64,000 nt of DNA from assembly GCF_965638725.1 (NCBI RefSeq), contig NC_134962.1, positions 3,913,501 to 3,977,500 of the forward strand. The letters are read 5' to 3'. The notes under the pieces are model-generated. The model had not been told where the DNA came from, did no database searches, and worked only from the letters and a program-made list of their open reading frames with translations. Position numbers and translations under genes: made by a program. This stretch comes from Aptenodytes patagonicus (Eukaryota; Chordata; Aves; Sphenisciformes; Spheniscidae). Positions 52,001-64,000 of this stretch are shown here, piece after piece (the first letter of the stretch is position 1; each line of letters opens with the position of its first letter).

Positions 52001-55000
52001 TGCTCAGCTGATGTAACATGGAGTTTCTTCGAGTTGCTCAGTAACTGTCAGGTCCTTTAGGATGGAAACTTCAGTGGAGCACGCTCCCTCGGAGGCACCG
52101 TTCAGTCTGGATGCTTGGTTTCATTGTGCTGCTGGTTGAGCATTAGAAACTTAATGACTTTAACTTTCCATTTGTGTTTTCCTAAGGAATCTTCTGTTTA
52201 CAGGATCTTATAACACAGCATTGTAATTTACCAGCTTGCTTAATCTGCTTGCCATCCCTCCTCCCTTCTCCTTTTCCATCTTGCTCTGTTCTTTTGTTCT
52301 TTCAAAGAACAAGCCTCACAAAAAGCAGCGGAGGGAGGCAGCAAACAGCGAACAAATTGGCATTCACACATTTTTAATGAATTTCTGCAGCTGGGTCTGA
52401 AACTGGCAGAGCTTTCTGGGGAAACACAGATAACAGAGGGCCCTGAAAATAGCCAGGTTATGAAAGCATGAACAACAGCCCTGAATCAATGCTTGTTGTG
52501 CTTCTGAGGTTTCAGTATAGTGACATGTAAAGCGGCTGGCTTTGCCATATATTCGCTGCATTTTGCTGGGCCTAAGAATAAACATGGAAACTAAATTATT
52601 TGCAACTCATGCTTTCATGTCCTTGGTGTTCAGTGGTCGGGGAGCTGAACTGAATGTTCATGGTTGCTGATAAATCAGAAATGACTGAACTTATTTAGGT
52701 CATTTTAAGGGCGGGAGTTTAAACAATAGTTGATAACAGCAGCACTTTGGACCAACTCTGCTTTTAAGTGTTAACTGGATGCTGGATTGCTGACATAGGT
52801 GTGATCAAATTAGTTCCTTGGGTGGAATGGCAGAAATGCTTGGTCAGGCTTTTATGCTTATGATGGTTAATGTGTTGTTCTATCCTACTGTCAGCTTAGC
52901 TGCTGTTTTCACTTCGAGAAATATAAATACTAAAAAAATAACCCAACCCGCTGCTGATAGATTTTGTTGAGATGGATGAAATACAATGTTTAAAAGTCTT
53001 AGTTTTAATTTCTAAGCCTTATTTGGAATAACCTGAGCTCACATGGTGCTTTTCAGGAAGCAGCAAGATATGTCAGAGTCTGCGAGCTTTGACCTTTTCA
53101 GGCATGAACAGTAGACTGGGACATGCTGCTCGGGGCTGAAAATGGACATATTCTAAACCTGAACTTTATTTAAAAGTCAGCTGAAATGTTAAGGCTGCAG
53201 TCTCCTCCTCGGCAAGCACAGTTTGCTTCAACAACTTCCATATTTGCAGCTGCAGGTGAATTGCATGTGTCCAATATTAAATGTTTTTAATTTATAGCTG
53301 CCTGTGATATTTGTTATCTGCCATTCCCTGCCAGGTATATTAACCAGAATCAGAAATACTAAGTTGTATGCCTAGCAGGAAACTTGGAGATCAGAAGATC
53401 CCCATCCTTCTATCCTGCGTACCTCTGCAAATGGGTCTGGGTCAAACAATCCTAGACACTTAACACCAGGTTATTCAGCCTCTTCGTTTAAAAGAGTCTA
53501 GGGGCTTTTAAAGTAACTTTGGTCTCCACAGAAGGAGTCTGTACAGAATTAACTGTACTTGCAGTTGATTTCACCTGCAGGCGGATTATGTAGCTTTTCA
53601 AAGCAATTGTGGAGGAGCCCCAGTAGCCGGGTTTCGGGATGCTGCAGGGAAGGGAAACGACATTTCCACCTTTCCTTTTCCCTTGCTGCCAGCTCGTGGT
53701 TCCACTCTGCAGGAGGCAGTGAGGGTGGTCAGCATCATGTTGTCTTGCTTCTTCAAGTCAATGAGTCATCAGCCGAGAGGAAAAACGCTGCCAAAGGAAA
53801 TGGGAAAAGCTGAATAGCTTAACTTTGGGGAGGAGTTGGTGGGGCCCCATTTCAGACCTCCAGTAAGCAAGTCCTGTAGGAGTGTTATGGCCAGAGCTTC
53901 CTTACCCTGGTGCTCCTCTGCTGTGGACTTGAATGTACTGCCAAAACCTTATGTAGCAGCACAGCGTTTGTGGCTGTTTTCTAATGTTTTACTTGCAAGA
54001 TTTACTTTACAAGCTTCCTTCGAGTCAGGAAAAATAATACAAGCTTTATTGGACCATTATTTTCAAATGTAACTCTTGACTCTGAAGTCTGCAGGATCTT
54101 GATGTACTGCCTTAAAATGTTGTTTCTTTGATTCACAGTCTAAAATAGTTATCTCCTTTCTCCTCCTTGCTTTCCTCCCCCCAGATCTCAGCTGGTGAAC
54201 AAGTGCCTCCTTTTGAGTCTGAGCACTCCGAGCTTCCAAAGCTCGTGTTGAGCAGCAGCTGTATGCTGAGTGCTCTGGGTGTCGGTGAGAAGGACATGTT
54301 TAGGTTGTCAGGGCTCCTTACCATAACTTTGCATAGCCCCAAAGTCCTTCTTGATAATTGCAGAGACGTGGGCTGCCCAAACTTGCATTTGCTTTGCCGA
54401 CCAACCGGACAGCTATCTCGCCTAGCTGTGGGTGAAGCTGCTTCATTGGGGCTGTTGTGTGCTCTTGGCACCATGACCGAACCAGTTCAGAAGAGTTACT
54501 AGTGGTGGTTCTCAGTTTTTTGCAATTTACTATGAGCTGTGGGATGAGGCAGGGAAGGAAGGATATTTGCTTTCAGTTTTAGAGAGCAGTTCTGAGCTAC
54601 AGATGAGCTCTTCTGCTCTGCGTTTGGGTATGGTTGGTTTGGGTTGGGGGGGGGAAGGTGGAGGGAGGGGAAGTAACTCTCACAAAACTCTCTATTAAAT
54701 ATTTTTTATTTCCTACAGTATGTGTGTTATAGTAAATCTTGAAGACTTAACTTCAGCTGTCCTGTGTTCTTCCTTTTTCCATCTGTCAACCAGTTAAAGC
54801 TGCAAGGCTGTCAGGCTGAGCGAACTTGAAGATGCTTTTGAGCCTTCTTTTGAAGATTGTTGTGAAGTCTTCTGGTTCTGGTTTGAGTTTAAAAATGCAT
54901 AATCTGATGTGCACACAAGCATAATGAAATGTGGATTGTTTAGTGAGCACAAGGTATTGTTGATAAAGCAGGTGACTGCAGATGGAGGGTGCTCAGCTAA

Positions 55001-58000
55001 AGCCACTCTGTCACGCTAGCTCTTCAAATGCAGAGCTTTAAACTTCTAACCTTTGGTTTATAGCTGTTGTACATATAATTTACTATAAATTATTATAGTC
55101 TAACCTCTGAAAAAGTTGTTAAATGAAGAACCTTTAACTGGTCTTGTAAGTGCAAGTGAAGCAAAAGTGTTTCACGAGATAGCCCTCTGATTCGTGAGTT
55201 GTATCGAGTCTTTAAAACTAAAAGCTTGCTGCCAGCTGACCCCACTGCCTGAGGCCGTGATCCCGGCAGCCCTTCCCCTGGGAGCTCTGAGCACCCTGAC
55301 TCTGTGCAGCCACCTTCTCCAGGGAGCACTCCTCTTGTGCCAGCTCTCGCTCAGCGTGGTGGTACCCGAGCTCAGCGTAGCCTGCAGACCTGCCTCAGAG
55401 CTGGGTAGCCATTTCGTTTGCTAGCCAGCCACAGCACAGGCTGAACTGCTGCCAGTCAAAGCTCCTTGCTCTACAGCATGGACAGACTTGCACTTGCTCT
55501 GTTGTGGTTGCTGCAATTTAAGCATAAAATTTTGCCCTGGTGAGGCTACAACCTCTTGATTGGGGGTTGGAGGGAATGACAGACATTGCAGTGACAAGAA
55601 CCAAGTGCCCATAAAAACACTGGGAGACCTCTCTAAATTTTCTTTGACTGGGTTTCCTCCAGTCACCTGTTTTGAATTTTCTTCTCCTTCCCAGTTAAAA
55701 GCTTCCCTCTTTTTTTCTTTTCTTTTTTTTTTTAACTTGGGAGTTTTATTGTGCTGAAGGCTTTTATTTTAACAAGACACATGATGAAATGACAGCATCA
55801 TGTCTCAGGGAAGTGCATGAATATTTCTCACATAATGCCCACAGTGTTACCAAGACACACTTCGCATTTCACTTGCCTGTTTTGGTCAGCGGTTCAATGC
55901 TTAATGAGCAGAGCGCAAAGCACAGAGGGAAGCAGGTTGGTGAGCTAGGAACGCCTCCAGAGACTGGTGGAAATTTGGAGAAGTACAGTTACTGGTTGTG
56001 TCCTGGCCAGCACATGCAGTTTGCGTTGTGAGAAGCAGCAGGGATTTCAGGAGTGGGCTTTAGAAGTGGGCTCTGGGCACGGCAAACCTTGCATCTGGCT
56101 TGGTGGTTCTGTTGCAACAGATGGCTTTCATAATACTTACTGGAAGGCATGATTTTATCCTTGGATTGTCCAAACACTCTTAGCACCAAAACAATGTGAT
56201 TTATGAAACACAATGAATACAAAGCATTAGGTCTTAATCATATGTGGTTGTGAATCAGCAGTGAAGTAGCAGCTGCTGTGAAGAGTATCTAATTTCTTTC
56301 CTTGTTAGTATTTAAAACTCTCCAGGCTTAGTGAGCTTCCCACTTACTCTGCCTCCACCATCATTCAAATTATACTTCATTTTTGTTCCTTCTTGCCTGT
56401 CCCATAGGCTGCATGACACATTCTTTGCCTTGCATGTGGCTTTACTGGTGTTTTGAGGAGTGCAAGATTTTCTCTTGGCTGTTTGGGACCAGCAGGAAAG
56501 CCCCTGGTGCCCCTTCAGTTTTGCAAACAAACCTTGAATAAGAACACAAAGGTGAAGGAATTGGGCCTCCCCCCTCATCCTGAGGTCTCGCAGAGGGACC
56601 CACTCTGAAGCATAAAAGTACTTTCCATGCTCACGTGGCTAATTTGGGTTTACTCTTTAAAATGAAGATTACAGGAGGAATAACTTAAACTAGCCCTGCT
56701 GTGAGACTTGTGTTTATTCTCTAGCAGTCTGATACTTAAATGAATGTCAGAACAAGGTCCTGGGACAGTGGCCTGCAACCCAAACTGCACGTTTGTGGTG
56801 CCATAAAACAGTGAGTAGCTGACTTTGTAAAGAGGAGCACTTAGCTGTATGCTTACTGTCGGTTACGCAGGGTGTCTTCTCTGCCGCTGCCTCTCATTGA
56901 ACATCAGAGCTGATGTTCATCTGTCCATAAAAATGGCTTGCTCCGTGCTGGGCACTTCATGGTGTAGATTCTTCATTAAAGTAATTTATTTCGCCAAATA
57001 TGTGGTTTTGAAAGTGATTCAGTATAAATGTGGTCTCTGACTTCTTTTGGCTTTAATTACTGAGAACTTGTTGCTACTGGTGAGCTGTACTCAATCTGCT
57101 TTTGAGCAGGAAACAGCAGCTTAATGTAAGCACAGAGGGTGGTAAGGCACGGAGCACTGGTACGAGAATGGGGATGCTCACACCCGCACACTCTGAAATG
57201 CAAGCCTGAAAACAGTAAATGTCTCCTGGGCTGCGTAAGTAATGGCAGTTGTGAAAAATTACGCTTAAAAACTGGAACTGTCTTAATCCCTTGATGCCAG
57301 TATTTTACCTAGTCAAACGGAAGCACAGTTCATATCAGGTTGTTGGCTCGCCCGTAAGGAAGGAAAATGATACAGCTTAATCTTTAGAATATATCTTGGC
57401 AAAACAAATCTGACAGGTATGTCTTCCTATTGTAAACAGGATTTGGGATCTGGATTCTTGTGCAAATTACCTTTGACAGTTGTTACTAAGCTAGTGCTTC
57501 CAAAAAACAATAAATGATTTTTGTCCTTGTTATATTAATAACTCAGTCCCTTGACAGCTGTGGTTATAAGGCCTGTAAAGGACCTTACAAAGGGACATCC
57601 ATATTAAAATAAAACCTTTTCAAGTGAGAAATAGGAAACCAAATTCTGTTAGGCCCTAATTTTACACAGTAATTAAAAATCCTTGACCTTCCCCATTCCA
57701 CCCATCTATTAGCAGTACGTATGGCTAAAGAGCAACAGAGAGTATAAGCCTTGCTGCTAATTTTAGCCCAGTGCCTGGGGGGTGTGTGCCTGCATGGGCA
57801 CATAGTGCGGCATCCTTCCCCCAGCAGAAGGGTAATGGATGTGACTCCATCTGAAACAGATCTGCCCCACCGGTCCCTTTGGCTGGAGGAGGTCTCAAAT
57901 CATGTTACTGTCTGGCTTTTGCAGCATCTTTGAATGCTTGTGTCGCGGGGCTTGGCGATCCTGGAAGTGATGAGGGTAAGAAGTCACAGCAGAAGACGGA

Positions 58001-61000
58001 ACTGAAGGGGCTGCGTTGGTGAAAATAGCTGAATGCCGACTGAACTCTGGCTGTGTGGTTGGCTCAGAGTGCAAACCTGTCCGTGTGAGAGGTGGGGGTT
58101 AATTGGGATGGGAGGAGAATCCCCGTAAGATTTGTAGAAACTTCTGACGTAACCCTTCAGGAAGGAGCGAGACGAGCCAGTCCATTCACCTGCTGTAGCA
58201 GAACTGCAGGAACCAGAAGCGTAAAACAGAGAAAAGCTTCAAAGTGGCCAAATGGCAGCTGCACGCAGTGGCTTAAGTAAGATCATTGGCCACTGCAATT
58301 TAAAGACCGATATTAGAAGTTAAAATGAGGTTCATGAGGGCTGTCGCAGAGCCTGGGAGTGCTGAGCAGGGACACGGGGCCCGAAGGGCTGCCCCACTGT
58401 CCCTTAGAGGACACAGTGGCCCAGGAGCAGGTGTGGAAGAGGCTTGCCTGTGCCTGAAGCCACGTCTGATAGCACAGGGTTAGTATCTCTTGCATTCAAC
58501 TATAATATCTGCTAAAGAATGGTCAACTCGGACACTTCCAACCACAGCAACATCCTGAAACTTTACCCTTGTCCTCTTGGGTGTCTGCAGGTAGCCCAGC
58601 CCGTGAGTGGGAAGGGGAAGATACTCTTGGCAAGCCATCGGAAAGGTCACTGTTCGTTTATCTGGAGCTGTGACTTAACCAGCTTTTTCCTTTCAATTTG
58701 TAAGATGGGACACATAGGGATTACCGGTGCTATACATAGATTGTTCTTAGCTGTCCTGTTCTGCTGGGAACACTTAAGAGCTGTGTCAGCTTCGGGGCTG
58801 GGGATCCTGCATGCAGCTTGTCCATTGTTGCTCGCCCTCTGCGGGGAGTTTCTCTGCCAGCACTTGGTGGGGCACTGGCAGGACCAGAAGAGGACAACTC
58901 GGAAGCTGGAACCACTCAGAAGTTGGGTTTCCTCAGTGGGAAATCCATCAGAAAGGATAAATGTGTGGGCTGGCTATTGCTTCCCAGGGTGGGAGTCAAA
59001 ATGCAACATAATTTGTTGTTTTTTTTATCTGAACACAAGATTTTTTTTGTGGGCTTTTTTTAAGTGCATGTTGAGCTCATCAGGGATTCGGCAGCGGTGT
59101 TGGATTGTGTGCATCTGTGTGTGCACATGGAGATAAGAAGCCAAGGCGTAATCCAGAATTCCTCTGCTTGATAGCCCCTTATCTTTGAGCATGTGCTGCG
59201 TGTGTTTTCTCTTGGTGGGTCCCCTCGGAGGCACTGGCTGTGTAAACACAGTTGCTGTTTTTAATGTTCTGGGAGGGTCCTGCTTTATTGGCTCCTGAAA
59301 TAGTAGGGGTGAAGCACCCAAAAGTGAGCTCCTGGCCAAGGACGTACAAACAAGCAAACCCTCTATGGCTTGTCAAGGAAATAGCTGGTACTGGCAAACA
59401 GGCATGTTTGAAGTTTCTTTAGGATACTCTTGAAATTACAGGCTGCTCCACAGAACTCATTAACATTTTAATATTGGATACTTCGATTTCTAATTGTCAG
59501 GTAGCATGTCAGTAAGGGTGTGCGTAAGGTAACTTGCAACGCATGTGTAGATGTTGGTATTCTGTTTTAGTATTCAGGTTGCATTTGGCAACATTCTGTG
59601 TAAGCTACTTAAAATCCTTTGAGTTCCAGTGGATCAGACCACAAGCAAGAAGTGTTATCCTAGTGAAGCTGCTTAGCACAGGATATGTGACTCAATGGTT
59701 TTTTTTTTCATCGAAGCTAGCAGCCGCTGAAGTGATCCTGTGCTGCCTATTGTTGAAGTGTGGATTGGCTGCATGAGAAGAGCACTCAAACTAAAAGAAA
59801 TACGTGTGTGTGTGTGTATAAAAATAAGTGCAGACTACTCAAAGTGTTAAATTTTGCAGCATACTCCAAGTACTGCACTACCTAATTACCACATCAGTGG
59901 CACTGAGGAGTCTAGCAAGTCTCTCTCGGACCGCAGTGAGGGAGCTGTGTTGCTGTAAAACGTTGGCTTGAGCATACAAACTGTTTCAGGTACTCTAACT
60001 GGATTAGTGAGACCTCTTTACGTACACCCTGTTTTGAGATTTGAGGGAGAGTGTCTTGCTTAGCATCTGGGATTCTTCCAAGGTGACAGCTTCACTTGAG
60101 GACAAAATATTATTTACAAGCGTAGCTAAAAATGAAGTTTCCTGTTGGCGGAGTGGGGATGAGTCATTGTGGTTTTGAGTCAAGGGGCAGGATCTTCCCT
60201 TCACTGCAGCAGGTTTTTACTTCCAGATATGCTCTTACAGAGCAGCGGGTTCAGGTGTTTGTCACTCTTATCCCTGTTGCTGAGAAAACGAGGCGGTGTT
60301 CAGAAGGTGTAACGCTCCGGCTGGGTCTCCGCCATGGTGGTGAGCACACCCTCGTTGACCCTGACGGCAGCTGCACCTACAGCACTGTGGAGTTACCGGT
60401 GAGGGTCTAGCCGTGGCTCTCCCAATCCGTCCAGTTACTTACACCAGCATCCTTTTACAGAACCACGTGCTTTTTTTGTACTAGTGCTTATTGTCATTGG
60501 CGTTAGCTGCGTTTGCCCTTTGCTCACCACACATGGTGTCTTTGTCTGCATCCAGCCAGGTCTACCCCGGGAGGGGAGGAAGACTGGGGACGTTACCAAC
60601 TGCATTCATGCCAGGAGGTTTGAGATTGGTCTCTGCATTTCATGAAGGGTTCTTTTATTGCAGGATAGATGCCAAAGTAGACTGGAGAACCGTGTGTATG
60701 TGAATGCGTTAAACTTTCCTGTGCAGTGCTCACTGAAAAGCAAAAAAAAAAAAAAAAAAATTTTAAAAATGAAGTGCTGGTGAAGAGCATTGAAGCTGTA
60801 CCATGAATGTTCTTCAGTAGCACCCTTAATAGCTGTTGATTTGTAGGAGGCAGTCTCCAGCAATACTGAAGGTGTTAGTCCTGTGGGAGGATTTACCTCT
60901 CTTGTGTTTACAGAAAGGGATGCTAATTTTTCATCCTCCTACCTGTTTGAGTTGTGGTCTTTTTTTTCTTTTAAGAATGCCTGAGCAGTGCTGCTGAGAA

Positions 61001-63491
61001 TCTGAAAACAATTTCCTTCTAGGGGAAAAAATAAAGCTTTATATGGGGGTATAAATTATTACAAATTCACTGGAAAAGGGCACTAATTATATTTCATTAA
61101 GGAGACTGTAAGCAGACTTTGGCATTCATTCTCTTTATGTACTTGAAGACACAGAAGAAAACGGTAAATTGTTTCTCTTGAACTTGTGGTGAAGAATGAG
61201 GAATACTCAGACTGAAGTGTCATTTTGCAAAACCTTTAGATAATTGTTGGTGTGTACAACTACAGGAATAACTTTAGAGACCTTATTGCAGAGGCTTGCC
61301 TGCAAATCAGCAGTTTTAAGTAACGTTTATGTCAGTGTATAAGGAAGAATACCAGAACACCATGTTTTCTAAAGTGCTGTTTTTCGTGTTCCTGGTATAG
61401 ATCGAAGCAAGAGGGGCAAATGCTCCAGTCACTGGTAATCTGCTTGTTGTGGAAATCCGTAATTTTATATCGAGTCCTGTGCGTCGGTGACGCTGCCTGT
61501 AACAGCGATGTACCATGTGGAGTGAAACTGCCACGTCTCGCTGGCACGGTTTTTGGCAGGCAGCTCTGGCAGTAGCTCCAAGTAGCTCAGAAGAGAAGAA
61601 ATAACTTGCAAGAAGGGGGAAAAGAGGTGAAAGCACCTGTCTTGTTACTCAAACAATTTGCATTTCTAGACACCGTTCTTAAGAAAAAGCAGCCATATTT
61701 TGTTTGTGTCCAGAACTCTGATGTATTTATTCTGTAGCAACAAAATAGTGTGGTTTGGTTTCTTACCCGGCTCAGGCTGGAGAGGACGAAAGGCAAAGTC
61801 TGGGACTAGCAGCTTGTCAGGCTGTTTGAAAATCCTGAAGTGCTGGGCTTCAAGACCAGACTTAAATCCCAAGTAGCTTTTTCTGATCTTTAACTTGAAT
61901 CAACTGGAGCAGTAAATGGCTTTGCTGTGTAAAAAATTTTCTGTAGCTTTTAGCAATAATAAATCCCATTTTTCTTGACCTCTTTCCCCCCCACCCCAAG
62001 GTGCCATGCTTTTTGCTTTGGTGTTGGATGTTAACTTCCAGGCATGAGAGCCTGGCCTTGGTCTGTCTGAGCAGTTTGGCCGCTCATGGGTGCCAGAGCT
62101 CTGATGCAGCTTAAAGTTTGAATTTTTTCCAAAAGTAGATCTTGTCAAACTGGAGTCGTGCCGCTTTTGTCTGGTGTGCTGCTTCTACGGTAACTTCCAT
62201 GGTGGTGTTGTCCATTAGTTGAGTTACTGTGTCACTTTGGAAGAAAACCTTGGACTTGAATGCATGTAGCGTGTGCTAAAAATGCAGCACAACGTATGCT
62301 TAAACAAAAGCAGAAAATATGGAATCTGATAGTTGTAGTGTCAGTGGTTTGCTGGTGGCAGTTGTATCTGAGTGTATAGTTCCTATGGCAATTGCAGTCA
62401 TAACTTCACAATTCATTTGTAAATCTCTACCAACAAAGAATGTCTTGACTTTGACAACAGTAATGTATCTTACTTTGGCGAGGTCTATTTTTTTGCTTAA
62501 ATGTAATATCCTATTACTGTTCCACTAACTCACATGATTCCTACTATTATTGTCCTTGCATCTTCCATTCTGGGATTTCAGATGGGTACCGAATACTCTT
62601 TGCTTCCCCTAATAGCCCTCTCTATTGTTTTCCGGAGAGATCTGTCAATTTTATTGAGCTACCATCATAGACTCTCAGTCTGCCAACTCCTGCAGCTGGA
62701 GATGACTGTGTTCTGAATCGAGAATACATGCAGATATTTGGTCATTATACAGATATACCTGTATCTGTCCATAGATTGATATAAAATTACTTACTCCCTT
62801 GCCTTGATGAGGGGGGGGCTTTTCGCAATATTTCTTGTAAGATTTTAAATTATTATTTGGAAGCTTTTTCGGTGTTTAACTTACAGGTAGGTGTTCTTAT
62901 GTATTGAAGATACAAATGCTCTTGTAAATGAAGCTGGTATAAATATGTACTTCAAGGGTCCTGGAGGGGGAGACAAGTTCTTGGCCTTTTTAGGAACTTG
63001 AAACTCTTAATTAAGCACTCTTCCAACAAAAAAAAATCCAAAAAACCCTGCCACTTGTCCTAAGAGCTCATAGATCTGTTGCAGTTCATAAACTCAGAGG
63101 CCATGAACTAATATTGTTCACTCTTCGTGGTGTTGTACATTTTACAGAAGGCGTTTTATCTCCCAGCGCTGCTCTCTAGACTTTTTAGAAGACATAGTGG
63201 AATATGCCAGTGTACGAAGGTACTTTTTTCAAAAGCAGCATTAATCTCAACTCGTTGCATGCAGTCCTCTCCTCCCTCCACCCTCTTCCACGCCAATATC
63301 TGAGGTCCTGCATGCTAGTGCTGCCATCTGATCATAAAACTGGCATGATTCTTTTTCAGAGCACTTAACAGGTGGTGTTGTTTTTTTTATAATTGCAGAA
63401 CCAGGCATATATCTGGGTCTCCAAGACACAAAAGTTTGAAGAAGATGCACTTCATCAAGAACATGAGGCAATATGACACCAAGAACAGCAG
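48489..63491 (+). CDS. CABLES2: CABLES2, 5' part (exons 1–3), continues beyond window
   Basis: Join of 48489–49000, 63148–63219 and 63399–63491, all GT–AG with matching phase, giving the first 225 codons plus two bases. Exon 1 encodes a Pro/Ala/Gly-rich disordered N-terminus around the family block RRRQAALFFLNNISLDGRP (28–46). Exons 2 and 3 encode QRCSLDFLEDIV (177–188) and KKMHFIKNMRQYDTKNS (209–225), both highly characteristic of CABLES proteins. The C-terminal cyclin-box region is not in the window. CABLES proteins are cyclin/CDK-associated adaptors, linked to Cdk5, Cdk2 and Abl. CABLES2 is much less studied than CABLES1. The FFLNNIS block, the exon 1 sequence and the RBBP8NL neighbour favour CABLES2 over CABLES1. 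The ATG at 48489 has A at -3 and G at +4. An in-frame ATG at 48408 overlaps a CCAAT box and is probably not transcribed. Confidence 0.93.
59804..59817. repeat. (GT)7 microsatellite
   Basis: Seven GT units in CABLES2 intron 1. Short. Confidence 0.85.
60742..60760. repeat. Poly(A) tract, 19 bases
   Basis: An uninterrupted run of 19 A followed by TTTT. No retrocopied coding sequence or LINE end was recognised upstream, so it is listed as simple sequence rather than a retroposon tail. Confidence 0.85.
63148..63219 (+). CDS. CABLES2: CABLES2 coding exon 2
   Basis: A 72-nt exon with acceptor ATTTTACAG and donor GTACTT. It encodes RRFISQRCSLDFLEDIVEY, a conserved CABLES block. Confidence 0.93.
63220..63398 (+). 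other. CABLES2: CABLES2 intron 2 (179 bp)
   Basis: A very short intron between exons 2 and 3. It has a T-rich acceptor tract and nothing else notable. Confidence 0.85.
63399..63491 (+). CDS. CABLES2: CABLES2 coding exon 3
   Basis: A 93-nt exon with acceptor TTATAATTGCAG and donor GTAACT. It encodes TRHISGSPRHKSLKK and the family hallmark FIKNMRQYD. Confidence 0.95.
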
Positions 63492-64000
63492 GTAACTTCT
63501 GGAGATCAAGGTGCCTCCTGTTCCCAGGTGAAATAGGATGTGCTCAGCAGTAGACTCTAGTTCAATGCAATTGGCCATTTAATGTCAATGCGAATAAGGT
63601 GATGTCCTTGGGGTCTTGTTAATTTTATACACACTTCTATTAAAGGCAGTAGGTGCTCATATCTGCTACATCTGCAGCAATATTCTGATGGTTCTGCCAT
63701 CCTGCTTTGAGGAGGTTAAATCATTCTCTTCTAACACCCTTATCTCCAGCACACAGAGAGATTGGAGCTGAGGAGGATGTAAGGAGAATGGCTTGGTTTA
63801 GCCGAATTCTTGGCTCATAGTTGCCAGGCAGAAGAGAAAGGGGGTGCTGCGTTCATATTTGTTATTAATAGAGGTGTGAGACTTCATCTAAATGTAAAAT
63901 ATTATCTACATCTTTTCACACGGTTTATGTAAAAATTACATAAATATAGATATATATTTAAAGACAAGTATCTGCTTTGAGGAGCTCCCAAGGTGATGGC
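63492..64000 (+). other. CABLES2: Start of CABLES2 intron 3 (truncated by window)
   Basis: No further CABLES2 exon is recognisable before the window ends. The last 100 bases are AT-rich. Confidence 0.75.

Larger units (their letters stand above)
49001..63147 (+). other. CABLES2: CABLES2 intron 1 (14.1 kb)
   Basis: The intron runs from GTGAGT to TTTTACAG. The first few hundred bases still belong to the CpG island; after about 49.7 kb the sequence becomes AT-richer than anything of similar length in the left part of the window. No second gene is recognised. Simple sequences include T-rich tracts near 55.71–55.73 kb, (GT)7 at 59804–59817 and A19 at 60742–60760. A unique AT-rich stretch near 52.33–52.62 kb could be regulatory. 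Confidence 0.85.

Noticed and set aside
60700-60800. A19 tract as a retroposon tail
   Set aside because: No upstream retrocopy or SINE/LINE 3' end and no obvious target-site duplication were seen.

Overview
The window is vertebrate nuclear DNA, most likely from a bird. Long non-coding stretches surround split genes with GT–AG introns, there are CpG islands, and no bacterial-style operons. The gene structures are compact and GC-rich, as on an avian microchromosome. Two protein-coding genes can be read with confidence, both on the + strand: a complete RBBP8NL (RBBP8/CtIP N-terminal-like) and the 5' part of CABLES2 (Cdk5 and Abl enzyme substrate 2), which runs off the right edge. In mammals these genes are also adjacent and co-oriented, next to GATA5 on the RBBP8NL side and RPS21/LAMA5 on the CABLES2 side. 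The window is therefore the conserved GATA5–RBBP8NL–CABLES2 neighbourhood. No GATA5 coding exon was found.

Layout. 1–25,512: gene-free intergenic DNA upstream of RBBP8NL, possibly including its unplaced non-coding first exon(s). It holds two AT-rich islands near 7.8 kb and 15.85 kb that look like conserved regulatory elements. 25,513–about 40,005: RBBP8NL, with 13 coding exons that join without a frame break into a 677-residue protein, followed by a 3' UTR with an ATTAAA signal. 40,006–48,150: intergenic. It contains a strongly CpG-rich block (about 40.9–41.35 kb) bracketed by two nearly identical direct repeats of about 160 bp, and a 23-bp x 5 minisatellite at 48.0 kb. 48,150–49,350: CpG island and twin-CCAAT promoter of CABLES2 with coding exon 1. 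49,001–63,147: the 14.1-kb first intron of CABLES2, visibly more AT-rich than the left part of the window. 63,148–63,491: coding exons 2 and 3. The rest is the start of intron 3.

The two genes are not known to act in one pathway. What links them is history: the pair mirrors RBBP8 (CtIP)–CABLES1 on another vertebrate chromosome, each pair lying beside a GATA gene (GATA5 or GATA6) and a laminin-alpha gene (LAMA5 or LAMA3), as expected for a whole-genome-duplication paralogon. RBBP8NL keeps CtIP's N-terminal coiled coil, CxxC and CtBP-binding PLDLS motif but ends without the C-terminal Sae2-like resection domain. I found no strong evidence of an entirely new system. The best items for follow-up are the repeat-flanked CpG block at 41 kb, the minisatellite beside the CABLES2 promoter, and the two homeodomain/PBX-type islands upstream of RBBP8NL.
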